From Pseudanabaena sp. SR411 (lineage in GTDB: Bacteria > Cyanobacteriota > Cyanobacteriia > Pseudanabaenales > Pseudanabaenaceae): a stretch of DNA of 61,333 nucleotides. Where the stretch lies: positions 9,846-71,178 of the forward strand of contig NZ_NDHW01000056.1 in assembly GCF_002251945.1 (NCBI RefSeq), written 5' to 3'. The position numbers were made by a program, and so were the translations under genes. Of the stretch, positions 24,393 to 33,057 are shown in pieces. Every line of letters starts with the position of its first letter. Within the stretch, counting starts at the first letter, position 1. The notes under the pieces were generated by a model. It had not been told where the DNA came from, made no database searches, and was given only the letters and a program-made list of their open reading frames with translations.

Positions 24393-26543
24393 ATGACCAG
24401 TGATGTAGTTACCAGCAATCGAGGTAATATTTTAGTTGTTGATGATTTACCCGATAACCTACGTCTGATTAAAGATACTTTGAGCGAATATGGGTATAAA
24501 GTTCGCAGTGCGACAACGGGGGCAATGGCACTGAGAGCTGCCGAGTTACCAGCAACAGAACTGATTCTGCTGGATATTAAACTTCCTGATATGGATGGCT
24601 ATGAAGTTTGTAGACAATTAAAATCTAGCGATCGCACCGCCGATATTCCGATTATTTTCTTGAGTGCGCTCAATGAAACCGTCAATAAGGTACAGGGACT
24701 CTCGATAGGCGGAGTTGATTATATTTCCAAACCATTTCAAGTTGAAGAATTATTAGCGCGAGTCGAGACCCACTTAACGATCCGACGACTTCAGAAACAT
24801 CTCCAAGAACAAAATTTGCGGCTCATTCAAGAGATAGAAGAGAATCAACGCCTCAAGGATATCTTTTTTGCTGAGAAAGAATTAGCTCAAGTCACCTTGC
24901 AATCCATTGGTGATGCCGTCATTACCACCGATGCCCAAGGAAATATTCGCTATTTCAATCCTATTGCCGAACAAATAACTGGATGGAAAGAGAATGAGGT
25001 GGAAGGACTGCCGCTGTATGATGTTTTCCACATTATTAATGAGACAACGAGAAAGCCCGTAGAAAATCCGATTAGCAAGGCTCTAGAACAGGGAGAAATT
25101 GTGGGCTTGGCAAACCATACGATTTTGATTGCGCGGGATGGAATAGAATATGCGATCGAGGACTCTGCGGCTCCAATCCGCGATCGCCAAGGAGAAGTTA
25201 TCGGTGCAGTAGTCGTCTTTCATGATGTCACCGAATCGCGTTATCTGGCTAAGCAACTCAATTGGGAAGCAAGTCACGATGCCCTTACGGGTTTAACTAA
25301 CCGTCGTGGCTTTGAGCAGCAACTGATTGAGGCGATCGCCTCTGCCCAAGATGGCAGTCAACACCATGCGCTCTGTTATTTAGATTTAGATCAATTCAAA
25401 GTCGTTAACGATACCGCAGGGCATATCGCTGGCGATGAGCTACTACGCCAAGTTAGCGCCCTTTTGCAAAAGGGAGTTCGGACTAATGACAAGTTAGCTC
25501 GATTGGGAGGCGATGAATTTGGTCTTTTGCTTACTCAATGTCCGCTTTCTCAAGCAATCCAGATCGCCGAAAATCTTAAGGGTTTAGTGCGTCAATTTCG
25601 ATTTGTTTGGAATAACAAAACCTTTATCATCGGTGTCAGCATTGGAGTTGTCACCATTGACCGCACCAGCCAAGACTTGATGGAGGTCATGGGAGCAGCA
25701 GATGCGGCTTGTTATGCAGCTAAAGATAAAGGGCGCAACTGCATTCATGTTTATCATCTAGATGATGGCGAACTTCGCAGACAAAGGGGTGAAAGGCATG
25801 TGGTGTCTAAAATCAGCCAAGCGTTGGAAACCAATCATTTTTGTCTTTACTCCCAAAAGATTCTCGCTATTAATTCCAATGTATTAACAGAACATTATGA
25901 AGTTCTATTGAGAATGTTGGACGAAAATGGAGAAATATTATCGCCCAATACTTTTATTCCCTCCGCCGAGCGTTATGGATTGATTACCGAGATCGATCGC
26001 TGGGTAGTCGAAACTTTTTTCTCGAACTATCACAAATTATCTAATCAGCAAGGACTTGCTGATAGCTGGTATACGATCAATCTTTCGGGAACTAGTATTG
26101 GCAGCGAGCAATTTCTCAAGTTTTTAATCGAACAATTCCCTCGCCACCAAGTCCCGCCACAGAACATTTGTTTTGAAATTACGGAAACTGCGGCGATCGC
26201 AAACTTTGACCAAGCCAGATATTTCATTAGCGAGATCAAAAAACTAGGCTGTCGTTTTGCTTTAGATGATTTTGGTAGTGGGTTAAGTTCCTTTGCCTAT
26301 CTAATGAATTTACCAGTTGATTATCTAAAAATCGATGGTGCTTTTGTCAAGCATATTAGTCATCACTCGATTTCTCAAGCGATCGTTGAAGGCATTAATA
26401 ATATTGCCCATGCGATGAATCTAGAAACGATCGCTGAATTTGTCGAAGACGAAATTATCTTAGCAAAACTGCGGGAGATTGGTGTAGATTATGCTCAAGG
26501 TTACGCAATCAATCGCCCCAGTCCTATTAACTTTAATCGCTAG
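24393..26543 (+). CDS. Response regulator with PAS, GGDEF and EAL domains (c-di-GMP turnover)
   Basis: 716 residues. The receiver domain (about 8-125) has the acceptor Asp in LILLDIKLPDMDGYE and the conserved Lys in YISKPFQ. A PAS domain follows (about 165-285). The GGDEF domain (about 300-460) has the exact ARLGGDEFG motif and an upstream RTND, which is an intact inhibitory I-site. The EAL domain (about 475-710) has the signature as EVL (HYEVLLRM), but all catalytic positions are visible: INLSG, EITET, LDDFG, LKIDGAF, ETIAEFVED, YAQGY. Both synthesis and breakdown of c-di-GMP are therefore possible. It lies 1 kb from the hybrid kinase, a plausible phosphodonor. Confidence 0.94.
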   Translation: MTSDVVTSNRGNILVVDDLPDNLRLIKDTLSEYGYKVRSATTGAMALRAAELPATELILLDIKLPDMDGYEVCRQLKSSDRTADIPIIFLSALNETVNKVQGLSIGGVDYISKPFQVEELLARVETHLTIRRLQKHLQEQNLRLIQEIEENQRLKDIFFAEKELAQVTLQSIGDAVITTDAQGNIRYFNPIAEQITGWKENEVEGLPLYDVFHIINETTRKPVENPISKALEQGEIVGLANHTILIARDGIEYAIEDSAAPIRDRQGEVIGAVVVFHDVTESRYLAKQLNWEASHDALTGLTNRRGFEQQLIEAIASAQDGSQHHALCYLDLDQFKVVNDTAGHIAGDELLRQVSALLQKGVRTNDKLARLGGDEFGLLLTQCPLSQAIQIAENLKGLVRQFRFVWNNKTFIIGVSIGVVTIDRTSQDLMEVMGAADAACYAAKDKGRNCIHVYHLDDGELRRQRGERHVVSKISQALETNHFCLYSQKILAINSNVLTEHYEVLLRMLDENGEILSPNTFIPSAERYGLITEIDRWVVETFFSNYHKLSNQQGLADSWYTINLSGTSIGSEQFLKFLIEQFPRHQVPPQNICFEITETAAIANFDQARYFISEIKKLGCRFALDDFGSGLSSFAYLMNLPVDYLKIDGAFVKHISHHSISQAIVEGINNIAHAMNLETIAEFVEDEIILAKLREIGVDYAQGYAINRPSPINFNR

Positions 26544-26577
26544 TCTTGCAATTAGTAGAACAGAACTGTTATACCAA

Positions 26578-27249
26578 TTAAACAGAGAATTCTCCTAATC
26601 CTTGGCGCAGGATTTGCGGATTCAGATCATCAGTTAAGTCGAGAATTGTCGATACTTCATAACTATGATCGGATCCGTCATCAACAATCAAATCGACCAA
26701 TTTGGAAAAGTAATCGAATAGTTCCATCTTTGGCAAATCACAAACATTACGCTGTTTCCCAGTCTTAGTTTGATGACTAAAGTCTTCATCATCAAGATCG
26801 TCTTCTTGCAGATTTGCGGATGTAGAAATAATCGGATTTCCTAACGCTTCAATGATCGTCTGCGATACGCCATGATCAGGAACGCGAATCCCTGTAGTTT
26901 TACGCTTAGGATTTAACACCAATTTTGGTACAAGTTTAGTTGCTGGTAAAATGAACGTGAAAGGACCTGGAACGAGGCTTTTCATCGTCCGATAGTTGGC
27001 ATTAGAGACGATCGCATATTCAGAGATATTCGAGAGAGAAGAACATAAAAACGTCAGCGGCTTATCATTCGACATCTGCTTGAGCTTGCGAACACGCTCC
27101 ACGGCTGATTTTGACATCAGGTCACAACCGATCGCATAGACAGTATCCGTCGGATAGAGCATGATCGCGCCATCGCGTAAAGCACTTACGATTTGAGCGA
27201 TCGTGCGGGCTTGTGGATTGTCTGGATGCAGTCGGTGGATTGTTGCCAT
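26578..27249 (-). CDS. L-threonylcarbamoyladenylate synthase family protein (Sua5/YciO/YrdC)
   Basis: The 223-residue product is a single YrdC-type domain, the fold that makes threonylcarbamoyl-AMP for the t6A37 modification of ANN-reading tRNAs. Family features include MLYPTDTVYAIGCDLMS, the nucleotide-binding KQMSNDKPLTFLC, the GPFTFILPA stretch, GIRVPDH and PIISTSANLQ. The C-terminal Sua5 domain is absent, as in TsaC and YciO proteins. Cyanobacteria often carry more than one member, so this could be the housekeeping TsaC or the YciO paralogue. It lies 49 bases downstream of serS on the same strand, with a hairpin in between. Confidence 0.88.
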   Translation of the reverse strand: MATIHRLHPDNPQARTIAQIVSALRDGAIMLYPTDTVYAIGCDLMSKSAVERVRKLKQMSNDKPLTFLCSSLSNISEYAIVSNANYRTMKSLVPGPFTFILPATKLVPKLVLNPKRKTTGIRVPDHGVSQTIIEALGNPIISTSANLQEDDLDDEDFSHQTKTGKQRNVCDLPKMELFDYFSKLVDLIVDDGSDHSYEVSTILDLTDDLNPQILRQGLGEFSV

Positions 27250-27273
27250 AGTTATGTCTCGCGATAGTGTTGC

Positions 27274-27299
27274 AGAAAAAGCAAATGCTTGCTTTTTCT
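27274..27299. terminator. Hairpin at the serS stop codon
   Basis: AGAAAAAGCAA pairs with TTGCTTTTTCT around ATGC (11-bp arms), and overlaps the serS TAG. On the minus strand the stem is followed by only mixed bases, so it may be a weak terminator or a 3'-end stabiliser between serS and the Sua5-type gene. Confidence 0.5.
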
Positions 27300-28572
27300 A
27301 CAAATATTGTCTGTTGAGTAGAGGTTGTAACACTTCAGGAATTAAAATACGTCCGTCAGGTTGCTGATAGTTTTCCAAAATCGCGGACATGGTGCGTCCG
27401 ACCGCTAAACCTGAACCATTGAGCGTGTGCAGAAATTCAGTTCCTTTTTTGCCCTTGGACTTAAAGCGAATATTAGCGCGTCTGGCTTGAAAATCATGGA
27501 AATTCGAGCAGCTAGAAATTTCGCGATAGGTATTTGCAGTCGGCAACCAAACTTCGAGGTCATAGCATTTGGCGGCACTAAAGCCGATGTCACCTGTGCA
27601 AAGTTCGACAACGCGATAGGGAAGTTTCAATGCTTGCAAAATTGATTCGGCATCGCGCACTAGTTTTTCATGCTCTTCCGCCGAGTTTTCGGGACGCACG
27701 AATTTAACTAGTTCCACTTTGTTGAACTGATGTAACCGAATCAAGCCCCTAGTGTCACGTCCATAGCTTCCTGCTTCACGACGAAAACATGGGGTATAGG
27801 CACAATGATGAACTGGCAAATTCTCATCATCAAAGATTTCATCACGATACAGATTCGTAACGGGAACTTCAGCAGTAGGAATTAACCAAAGTTCATCTTC
27901 TGCACATTTGAATAGGTCTTCAGCAAACTTGGGCAATTGCCCTGTGCCTGTCATGCTAGCCGTATTCACCAACAGTGGCGGCGCAACTTCCACATAACCA
28001 TTGGCAGTGTGGGTATTCAACATGAACTGAATTAAAGCGCGTTCGAGGGCTGCTCCTGCACCAATCAAGTTCACAAAACGAGCCTGAGAGATTTTAACGG
28101 CGCGTTCAAAATTAAGAATCCCTAATTTTTCGCCAATTTCCCAATGGGGCAGAATATCGGTGCGCGTAGTCTTATATTCATCACCCCAACGACGCACTTC
28201 AACGTTTTCGGTTTCATTTGCCCCAATGGGCGTGGTTTCACTAGGCAAATTTGGCAAAGTCATTAAAATGGCGTTGCTTTCTTCGCGCAAGGATTTTTCC
28301 TTGGGTTCTAGTTCTGCTAATAGTTGTTTGATTTCTGGCGATCGCGCTTTGAGTGCTTGAATTTCCGCCTCAGGCGCACCAGACTTCATTTTGATGCCAA
28401 CTTGCTTACCGATGTCATTGCTTTCGGCTTGCAAATGCGATCGCTGAGTTTCCAATGCACGAACTTCTTGCTCTAGTTCGACCAATCTACTAATGTCGTA
28501 ACCTTTGCCTCGACTGTTGAGGCGAGCTTGCACCTGTTCGGGCTGCGATCGCACGAGCTTAATGTCTAACAC
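27298..28572 (-). CDS. serS: Seryl-tRNA synthetase
   Basis: Class II aminoacyl-tRNA synthetase that charges tRNA-Ser. 424 residues, the normal length. An N-terminal coiled-coil arm (about 30-105, [20 protein letters not shown] onward) contacts the tRNA. The core has motif 2 in [20 protein letters not shown] and motif 3 in [19 protein letters not shown], plus the [13 protein letters not shown] serine pocket. The start codon is GTG at 28572. The first residues [14 protein letters not shown] match the family start. It may share a transcript with the downstream Sua5-type gene, which also acts on tRNA. Confidence 0.97.
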   Translation of the reverse strand: MLDIKLVRSQPEQVQARLNSRGKGYDISRLVELEQEVRALETQRSHLQAESNDIGKQVGIKMKSGAPEAEIQALKARSPEIKQLLAELEPKEKSLREESNAILMTLPNLPSETTPIGANETENVEVRRWGDEYKTTRTDILPHWEIGEKLGILNFERAVKISQARFVNLIGAGAALERALIQFMLNTHTANGYVEVAPPLLVNTASMTGTGQLPKFAEDLFKCAEDELWLIPTAEVPVTNLYRDEIFDDENLPVHHCAYTPCFRREAGSYGRDTRGLIRLHQFNKVELVKFVRPENSAEEHEKLVRDAESILQALKLPYRVVELCTGDIGFSAAKCYDLEVWLPTANTYREISSCSNFHDFQARRANIRFKSKGKKGTEFLHTLNGSGLAVGRTMSAILENYQQPDGRILIPEVLQPLLNRQYL

Positions 28573-28630
28573 GGACTTTTATTTAACCTAAACGCACTCA
28601 GAGCATCATACAGCGCTTTGCGCTCAAACC

Positions 28631-28691
28631 CAACCCAACTATTCATTTGAAAGCGTTGCTTTGCAACGCTTTCAAATGAATAGTTGGGTTG
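28631..28691. repeat. 29-bp perfect palindrome between divergent genes
   Basis: Arms 28631-28659 and 28663-28691 pair without a mismatch around TTT. Outer bases are CAACCCAACTATTC and the centre GCGTTGC-TTT-GCAACGC. It lies between serS (minus) and the CobA-like gene (plus), which diverge, so it is not a terminator of either. Just to its left, ATCATACAGCGCTTTGCG (28605-28622) matches the left end of the element at 29939. Confidence 0.75.
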
Positions 28692-28827
28692 TTTTAGTAA
28701 TTATCGAGGTAGACCAAGCTCACCTCGATAATTATTGGGGTTTATTTGTGAATGTTACAGATTTGATAATTTCTATATCTAGCGTCTGCTATGATGCATA
28801 TTGGAAATTTAAACACTAGATTTGTTT

Positions 28828-29421
28828 ATGGTTGCTCAAATTAAGACGGCTCAGATTAAGACGAATCCCCTCAAAAACAACCAAAATCAGCCCAACACTA
28901 ACTCAGTAGATTCTAGCTCGCCTAAACCATCATCGATCGTGACTCCAATTAAAGGACATGTGCAGGTGTTTATCGCACCCCATCGCAATCTCTATGCTGA
29001 TATCATCGCCCAAGGCTTACGCATTGCAGGACAAGGCACAAATGTCTTACTCATCCAGTTTTTTCAGACAGGAATTAATCAAGGTTTGAGCAATCCCCGT
29101 CGGCTTGTTGAAAATCTAGAATGGCTAAGGTGTGAAGCCCAGCGTGATCTATCTAAAGACGATCTTGAATTGACAGATATTGAGAAATCGTCGGTATTGG
29201 AGCTATGGGACTATGCCAAAGTTGCGATTAAGTCAGCTCAAGCAGGTTTAGTGATCCTCGACGAAGCCGATTTGTTAGTGGCGCGATCGCTAATTACTGA
29301 GGACGAATTGTTAGAAGTGCTAGAAACGCGATCGCCCAAGGTCAATATCATCTTAATTGGTGCGTCAATACCTGATCGCATTTCTGAATATGCTGATCAA
29401 GTCACCCATCGCCGCAGTTAG
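28828..29421 (+). CDS. CobA/BtuR (cob(I)yrinic acid a,c-diamide adenosyltransferase)-like protein without Walker A
   Basis: After a disordered N terminus of about 45 residues, the remaining sequence follows the CobO/BtuR fold: VLLIQFFQTG, then ELWDYAKVAIKSAQAGLVIL, the Walker-B-like DEADLL, and ILIGASIPDRISEYADQVTH. In true adenosyltransferases the first strand is followed by a G-x-G-K-G-K-T-T loop that binds ATP. Here the same place reads VFIAPHRNLYADIIAQGLRI, with no Gly-rich loop and no Lys-Thr. Corrinoid adenosylation is therefore doubtful and a regulatory or binding role is likelier. I chose the ATG at 28828 over the TTG at 28822. I believe a similar P-loop-less protein is common in cyanobacteria. 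Confidence 0.75.
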   Translation: MVAQIKTAQIKTNPLKNNQNQPNTNSVDSSSPKPSSIVTPIKGHVQVFIAPHRNLYADIIAQGLRIAGQGTNVLLIQFFQTGINQGLSNPRRLVENLEWLRCEAQRDLSKDDLELTDIEKSSVLELWDYAKVAIKSAQAGLVILDEADLLVARSLITEDELLEVLETRSPKVNIILIGASIPDRISEYADQVTHRRS

Positions 29422-29452
29422 ATAGAAATCTAATCTTGCTATGCGAACTTTT

Positions 29453-29492
29453 AACCGATGGAAAGTACTGCTTTGCAATACTTTCCATCGGT
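29453..29492. terminator. Hairpin after the CobA-like gene
   Basis: AACCGATGGAAAGTA-c-TGC pairs with GCA-a-TACTTTCCATCGGTT around TTT, followed on the plus strand by TTTTT. It lies 32 bases after the stop at 29421 and is a likely intrinsic terminator. Confidence 0.7.
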
Positions 29493-29546
29493 TTTTGATT
29501 GGGGGGTAGAGCGCAAACCCCTCATCTTTACATCGCGTTACTATAA

Positions 29547-29900
29547 TTATGAGCCGAGCTTGAAAGCTTCCAAAAATAGTCCATAAACTAAACCTAATTT
29601 AAGAGAATTTAAAATTTCCTTAGTTAATAGTCTCGGTGCTGCATTGTTATCGCTTGGAGTAACTCGTTTGAGAGTATAAACATAGCGATTAATCATTTCC
29701 ACAATAAACAGAGTAATTGCCGCAGTCGAAATATCTTGCTCAGATTTGGCTCCCGATATAGTGGAGATTACAGATGCTAAAAAAAAGCCTACCAACAAAC
29801 TAATCAATATCAACGATGTCCGTCGCCAAGGATTTCGTGACCATTGGGATATTTGCCCAACACTGGTGCTAACAATTGTACTAAGACGAGTATTTTGCAT
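29547..29900 (-). CDS. DUF565 family protein (Ycf20-like)
   Basis: The 117-residue protein matches DUF565, related to the plastid-encoded Ycf20. It starts MQNTRLSTIVSTSV, then NPWRRTSLILISLLVGFFLA, and ends LKLGLVYGLFLEAFKLGS, all conserved blocks of the family. Three hydrophobic segments (about 27-47, 58-75 and 98-115) suggest a thylakoid or plasma membrane protein. In green algae and plants Ycf20 homologues affect non-photochemical quenching; the cyanobacterial role is not known to me. The ATG is at 29900. It converges on the CobA-like gene. Confidence 0.85.
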   Translation of the reverse strand: MQNTRLSTIVSTSVGQISQWSRNPWRRTSLILISLLVGFFLASVISTISGAKSEQDISTAAITLFIVEMINRYVYTLKRVTPSDNNAAPRLLTKEILNSLKLGLVYGLFLEAFKLGS

Positions 29901-29938
29901 AAAAATCTCTCAACTAGAATTTGGATTTCTATATAGCA

Positions 29939-30051
29939 ATCCTACAGCGCTTTGCGATCAAACCCAAACTTAGGGAACTTTTGAAAGCATTGTAAAGCGA
30001 TGCTTTCAAAAGTTCCCTTATGGTTCATTTGATCGGGAATTACTGTAGGAT
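29939..30051. repeat. ATCCTACAG-bounded palindromic element
   Basis: Ends with inverted ATCCTACAG (29939-29947 and 30043-30051) and inner GATCAAA pairs. It encloses a perfect 19-bp stem (29972-29990 with 30000-30018, AGGGAACTTTTGAAAGCAT). The left end CTACAGCGCTTTGCG-TCAAACCCAA also occurs at 28607, so this is a dispersed family. No coding content. Confidence 0.65.
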
Positions 30052-30087
30052 AATTAAGCGTAAGTGACTAGAGCATTCTCTCAAATT

Positions 30088-30261
30088 TCAACCTGCTTTT
30101 TTGGGAAAAGAGCATTCAACTGTAGTTTCGAGATTACTTTCGACTGAGCTTTTGGTGATGTAGAGAATACCTGCTTCGCCTGCAATTTTAATACCAAATT
30201 TGAGGGTTACTTTGTCGATATTGGCGAAGAAATTTATGCTAAATAGAGACTTCTCAAACAC
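30088..30261 (-). pseudogene. Remnant or short form of a CU044_2847/trypsin-co-occurring-domain-like protein
   Basis: A 57-codon open frame from a possible GTG at 30261 reads FFANIDKVTLKFGIKIAGEA, then GILYITKSSVESNLETTVEC, ending SFPKKAG. I associate this with the C-terminal half of the CU044_2847 family, small proteins encoded near trypsin-like peptidases or conflict systems. The N-terminal half is missing and no peptidase is nearby, so it is probably a decayed gene. It starts just after the FAD oxidoreductase stop on the same strand, so it could be translated as a short tail product. Confidence 0.5.
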
Positions 30262-30265
30262 TCTC

Positions 30266-31441
30266 TTAAGCGATTACTGAAAACCTTTGAGGAGAGAGTG
30301 CGTCAATTATCTCATCAGCTTTGCCCTTTGCATGTTCTGTAAATCTTTTGGATAGAGTCGGTACATAAACAGTTGGACTGGTGAATCCAGAGAATAGATA
30401 GAGATTTTCGCATTCCTTGAGTGAACCAACTAGCGGTAAATTGTCACTACTAAAAGCAACCAGACAATTTCGCCATTTGCCCTTTAATTCACCAATTTTT
30501 GGAAGAACTTTACTGACATAAGCCCGAATAGCCAATTCACTTTCAATAGGATCGATCGCTGCGTAAGGATCAGTTAAAACACGGCTAAGCTGACCAAACC
30601 TGATGCGGCGATCGCAATACTGAATAGCTCCAGCATCAATCGAAGGGGGCAAAAGCTCATGCCCAGCCACATCCCAAATCGCATCTTGATCAATGTCCTT
30701 GGTTGCTCCTTCTAATTCATAGCGCTTAGTATCCGCAGGCATTACCATCGATCGCAATTCGAGATCAACGGGTTCTGTATCGATCGCTTCGGCATGGGTG
30801 TAATAGATTCTGGCATGAATCCCTGATGATTTAAGTAGAGCGCGAGACATGGCTCCTGCACAAACAACCACTCGATCACTGCGAAATTCTCCCTGTTCTG
30901 TAGTTACACCTGAGACGCGATCGCCTTCGATTAAGATTTGATTGACTTTGGTGTAAATAATTTCGCCGCCCAATTTGTGGATTGCTTGGCGATGGGCTTT
31001 TACAAAACAATTTAAGTTGATATGAGCATGGGGCAGCAGTAAAGCTCCACCAATTCCATTCACATTTAATTGTGGTTCGCGATCACAAGCTTCTTGAGCG
31101 TTGAGCAAAGTCGGGGAAATCATGCAATTAGCATATTGCGCGAGAATAGCTTCTGAATCTGCGTCAGGTTCGAGCGTCAATAGCAAATCAATCTCACGAA
31201 ATTCCGTATCCATTCCCAGTTCATGGGAAAGTTCTCGTTGTCTAGTAATTCCCTCTTGGCAAAGTTGTTGCGTGAGAGACGTTGAGCCAGCCCAGTATGA
31301 GATGCCCCCATAGCCAAGACTACTGCCACCCTGAAGTTGTTGATGCTGCTCAATTAGCAATACCGAAAAGCCAGACTTTTGCAGTTCATAGCTCAGCGAT
31401 ATGCCTGTGATACCGCCACCGATTACAATCCAATCATGCAT
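30266..31441 (-). CDS. FAD-dependent oxidoreductase, DAO family (solo amine/amino-acid oxidase-like)
   Basis: 391 residues. The FAD motif is IVIGGGITGISLSYELQKSG at the N terminus, followed by GGSSLGYGGISYWAGS, where DAO-family enzymes contact the flavin. The C-terminal flavin region is LVAFSSDNLPLVGSLKECEN and LYLFSGFTSPTVYVPTLSKR. The overall pattern fits glycine or D-amino-acid dehydrogenases, but no substrate residue is diagnostic. Its ATG overlaps the end of the glycosyltransferase gene by 8 bp (31434-31441), so the two are translationally coupled and probably an operon. A link between the two activities is not obvious. It differs clearly from the other DAO-family gene at 5339. Confidence 0.85.
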   Translation of the reverse strand: MHDWIVIGGGITGISLSYELQKSGFSVLLIEQHQQLQGGSSLGYGGISYWAGSTSLTQQLCQEGITRQRELSHELGMDTEFREIDLLLTLEPDADSEAILAQYANCMISPTLLNAQEACDREPQLNVNGIGGALLLPHAHINLNCFVKAHRQAIHKLGGEIIYTKVNQILIEGDRVSGVTTEQGEFRSDRVVVCAGAMSRALLKSSGIHARIYYTHAEAIDTEPVDLELRSMVMPADTKRYELEGATKDIDQDAIWDVAGHELLPPSIDAGAIQYCDRRIRFGQLSRVLTDPYAAIDPIESELAIRAYVSKVLPKIGELKGKWRNCLVAFSSDNLPLVGSLKECENLYLFSGFTSPTVYVPTLSKRFTEHAKGKADEIIDALSPQRFSVIA

Positions 31442-32825
31442 GGTTTTCTATCTCTTGCAATTCGATATCTGCTAATAAATTCTCTCCAGCACCTTGGTGT
31501 TGGGTTTTTACCCATTTTAAACGCTTCGGAAGAACGCACATTCTCAGCGTCACACTGGCGATGACAGGAATCCAATGCAGCATATAAATCATGCCAGAAA
31601 CCGTTTGCCAGATCGCCGATCGCCATGACATTTGATAGGCGCGTCGCAGTCCAAAAGCCATAGTTACTGAGCTGAGGGCAAGGGAGAAGCCTGCGATCGC
31701 AGGCAGCATCGGGTTATGTCTCAATACAATCGCGGCGATCGTATCGGGAATAAAAGCAACGGTTAGTAAATATTGATTGATGTAAAACAGTGAAGCATCG
31801 AAGGTTTTTAAGAATCCCATACGCCCACTTAGCAATAGATTTCCATAGTCAAGATAGCGTTGGAAGCCACCCTCAGCCCAGCGATTGCGCTGATGCCATA
31901 GTTGTTTTGCCGTAACCACGCCTTCTTCCTGTACCGCAGGGAAATTTAAACAAGCAATATCCCATTGACACAAATGCAGTCGGATCGTGAGGTCAAGATC
32001 ATCCGTAATAGTTTGCTCATTCCAACCACCGCAGTCTTTGAGTGCGGCAAGGCGCACAAATTGACCATTGCCGCGCAATTCCCCCACACCGCCAACCCGA
32101 ATCCGTAAATCTTGCAAACACCAATCAAGCGCCATTTCGGCTGACTGCCCTGCTGTCCACCAATTCTCAGAGGCATTGGCGATCGCCTTGCGTAACTGAA
32201 CAGCCCCAATTTTTGGTTGTTGGAATACGGGGACAAGCGATCGCAACACATCCGCAGGTACATGAGCGTCAGCATCAAACACACCAATAAGATCGCCTTT
32301 CGTTAAACTTAAAACTTGATTTAAAGCGCCCGACTTGCCTCCCTGAGCATCATCACCACGTCGCAGAGTCTTTAATTGGGGATATTTCTGCTTCAGTAAT
32401 TCTAAAACTTCAGGCGTGCGATCACTGCTATTGTCATCAACAATCCAAACCTCGAAGCGATTGCTTGGATAATCGATCTGACATAAATTTTTAACTAAAT
32501 TACCAATTACAGCCTCTTCATTTTTTGCCGATGCTAACAATGAGAAAAATGGTAAATCTTGATCAGAAGTTGGCTCTGAATCACTTTCTAAATCACTTTC
32601 TAAATCATTGTTGAAAATAGCTTCTGACGAGATTGGTGGTAACGGCGGCGCAAATATTAACCGCAAAGCCTGAATACTAAATAACCCTATCAGCATCCAT
32701 TGAGTCCAAGGGGCAAGATGCAAACCAATTGTCGATCCATAGACAATTGCCATCACAATGATCGTTTTCAGTCTGCGGCGATCGCCTCCTGTCTGAAGGC
32801 TGCTACGAAAATCCGTCTCGTGCAT
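31434..32825 (-). CDS. Processive family 2 glycosyltransferase (cellulose/hyaluronan synthase-like)
   Basis: 463 residues with the full set of processive GT2 motifs: VWIVDDNSSDRT, the DxD in GVFDADAHVP, the acceptor-site TDDLDLTI and the processivity motif QRNRWAEGGFQR. Two hydrophobic segments near the N terminus (TIIVMAIVYGSTIGLHL, MLIGLFSIQALRLIF) and three or four at the C terminus (YLLTVAFIPDTIAAIVL, AIAGFSLALSSVTMAFG, GMIYMLHWIPVIASVTL) form the membrane channel part. Such enzymes polymerise an exopolysaccharide or glycolipid headgroup. The sugar cannot be deduced. It is upstream of, and overlaps by 8 bp, the FAD oxidase gene. Confidence 0.9.
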   Translation of the reverse strand: MHETDFRSSLQTGGDRRRLKTIIVMAIVYGSTIGLHLAPWTQWMLIGLFSIQALRLIFAPPLPPISSEAIFNNDLESDLESDSEPTSDQDLPFFSLLASAKNEEAVIGNLVKNLCQIDYPSNRFEVWIVDDNSSDRTPEVLELLKQKYPQLKTLRRGDDAQGGKSGALNQVLSLTKGDLIGVFDADAHVPADVLRSLVPVFQQPKIGAVQLRKAIANASENWWTAGQSAEMALDWCLQDLRIRVGGVGELRGNGQFVRLAALKDCGGWNEQTITDDLDLTIRLHLCQWDIACLNFPAVQEEGVVTAKQLWHQRNRWAEGGFQRYLDYGNLLLSGRMGFLKTFDASLFYINQYLLTVAFIPDTIAAIVLRHNPMLPAIAGFSLALSSVTMAFGLRRAYQMSWRSAIWQTVSGMIYMLHWIPVIASVTLRMCVLPKRLKWVKTQHQGAGENLLADIELQEIENHA

Positions 32826-33057
32826 TTGGGGTTTTAATATATTGCGAAATGTTTAGCTTGAATATATTTAGGATACAGCTTTTGATGATCATTGGTTTTT
32901 AGCGATTCTCAAAACCCAAAAAATGCTAAACGTAGGTGGCGCAAAGCACTGTCTGCATTTAGCATCTAAATCATTGACAGAAATCCAGTGCAGACAATCA
33001 TTTGCGGTAAGAGGCTAAGATGGTAAAAGTCAATTCAAAATCACAACTCATAATTTA

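Noticed and set aside
31434-32825. Glycosyltransferase as a tailoring enzyme of the NRPS product
   Set aside because: It is a processive, membrane-type enzyme coupled to a different operon and separated from the cluster by sppA.
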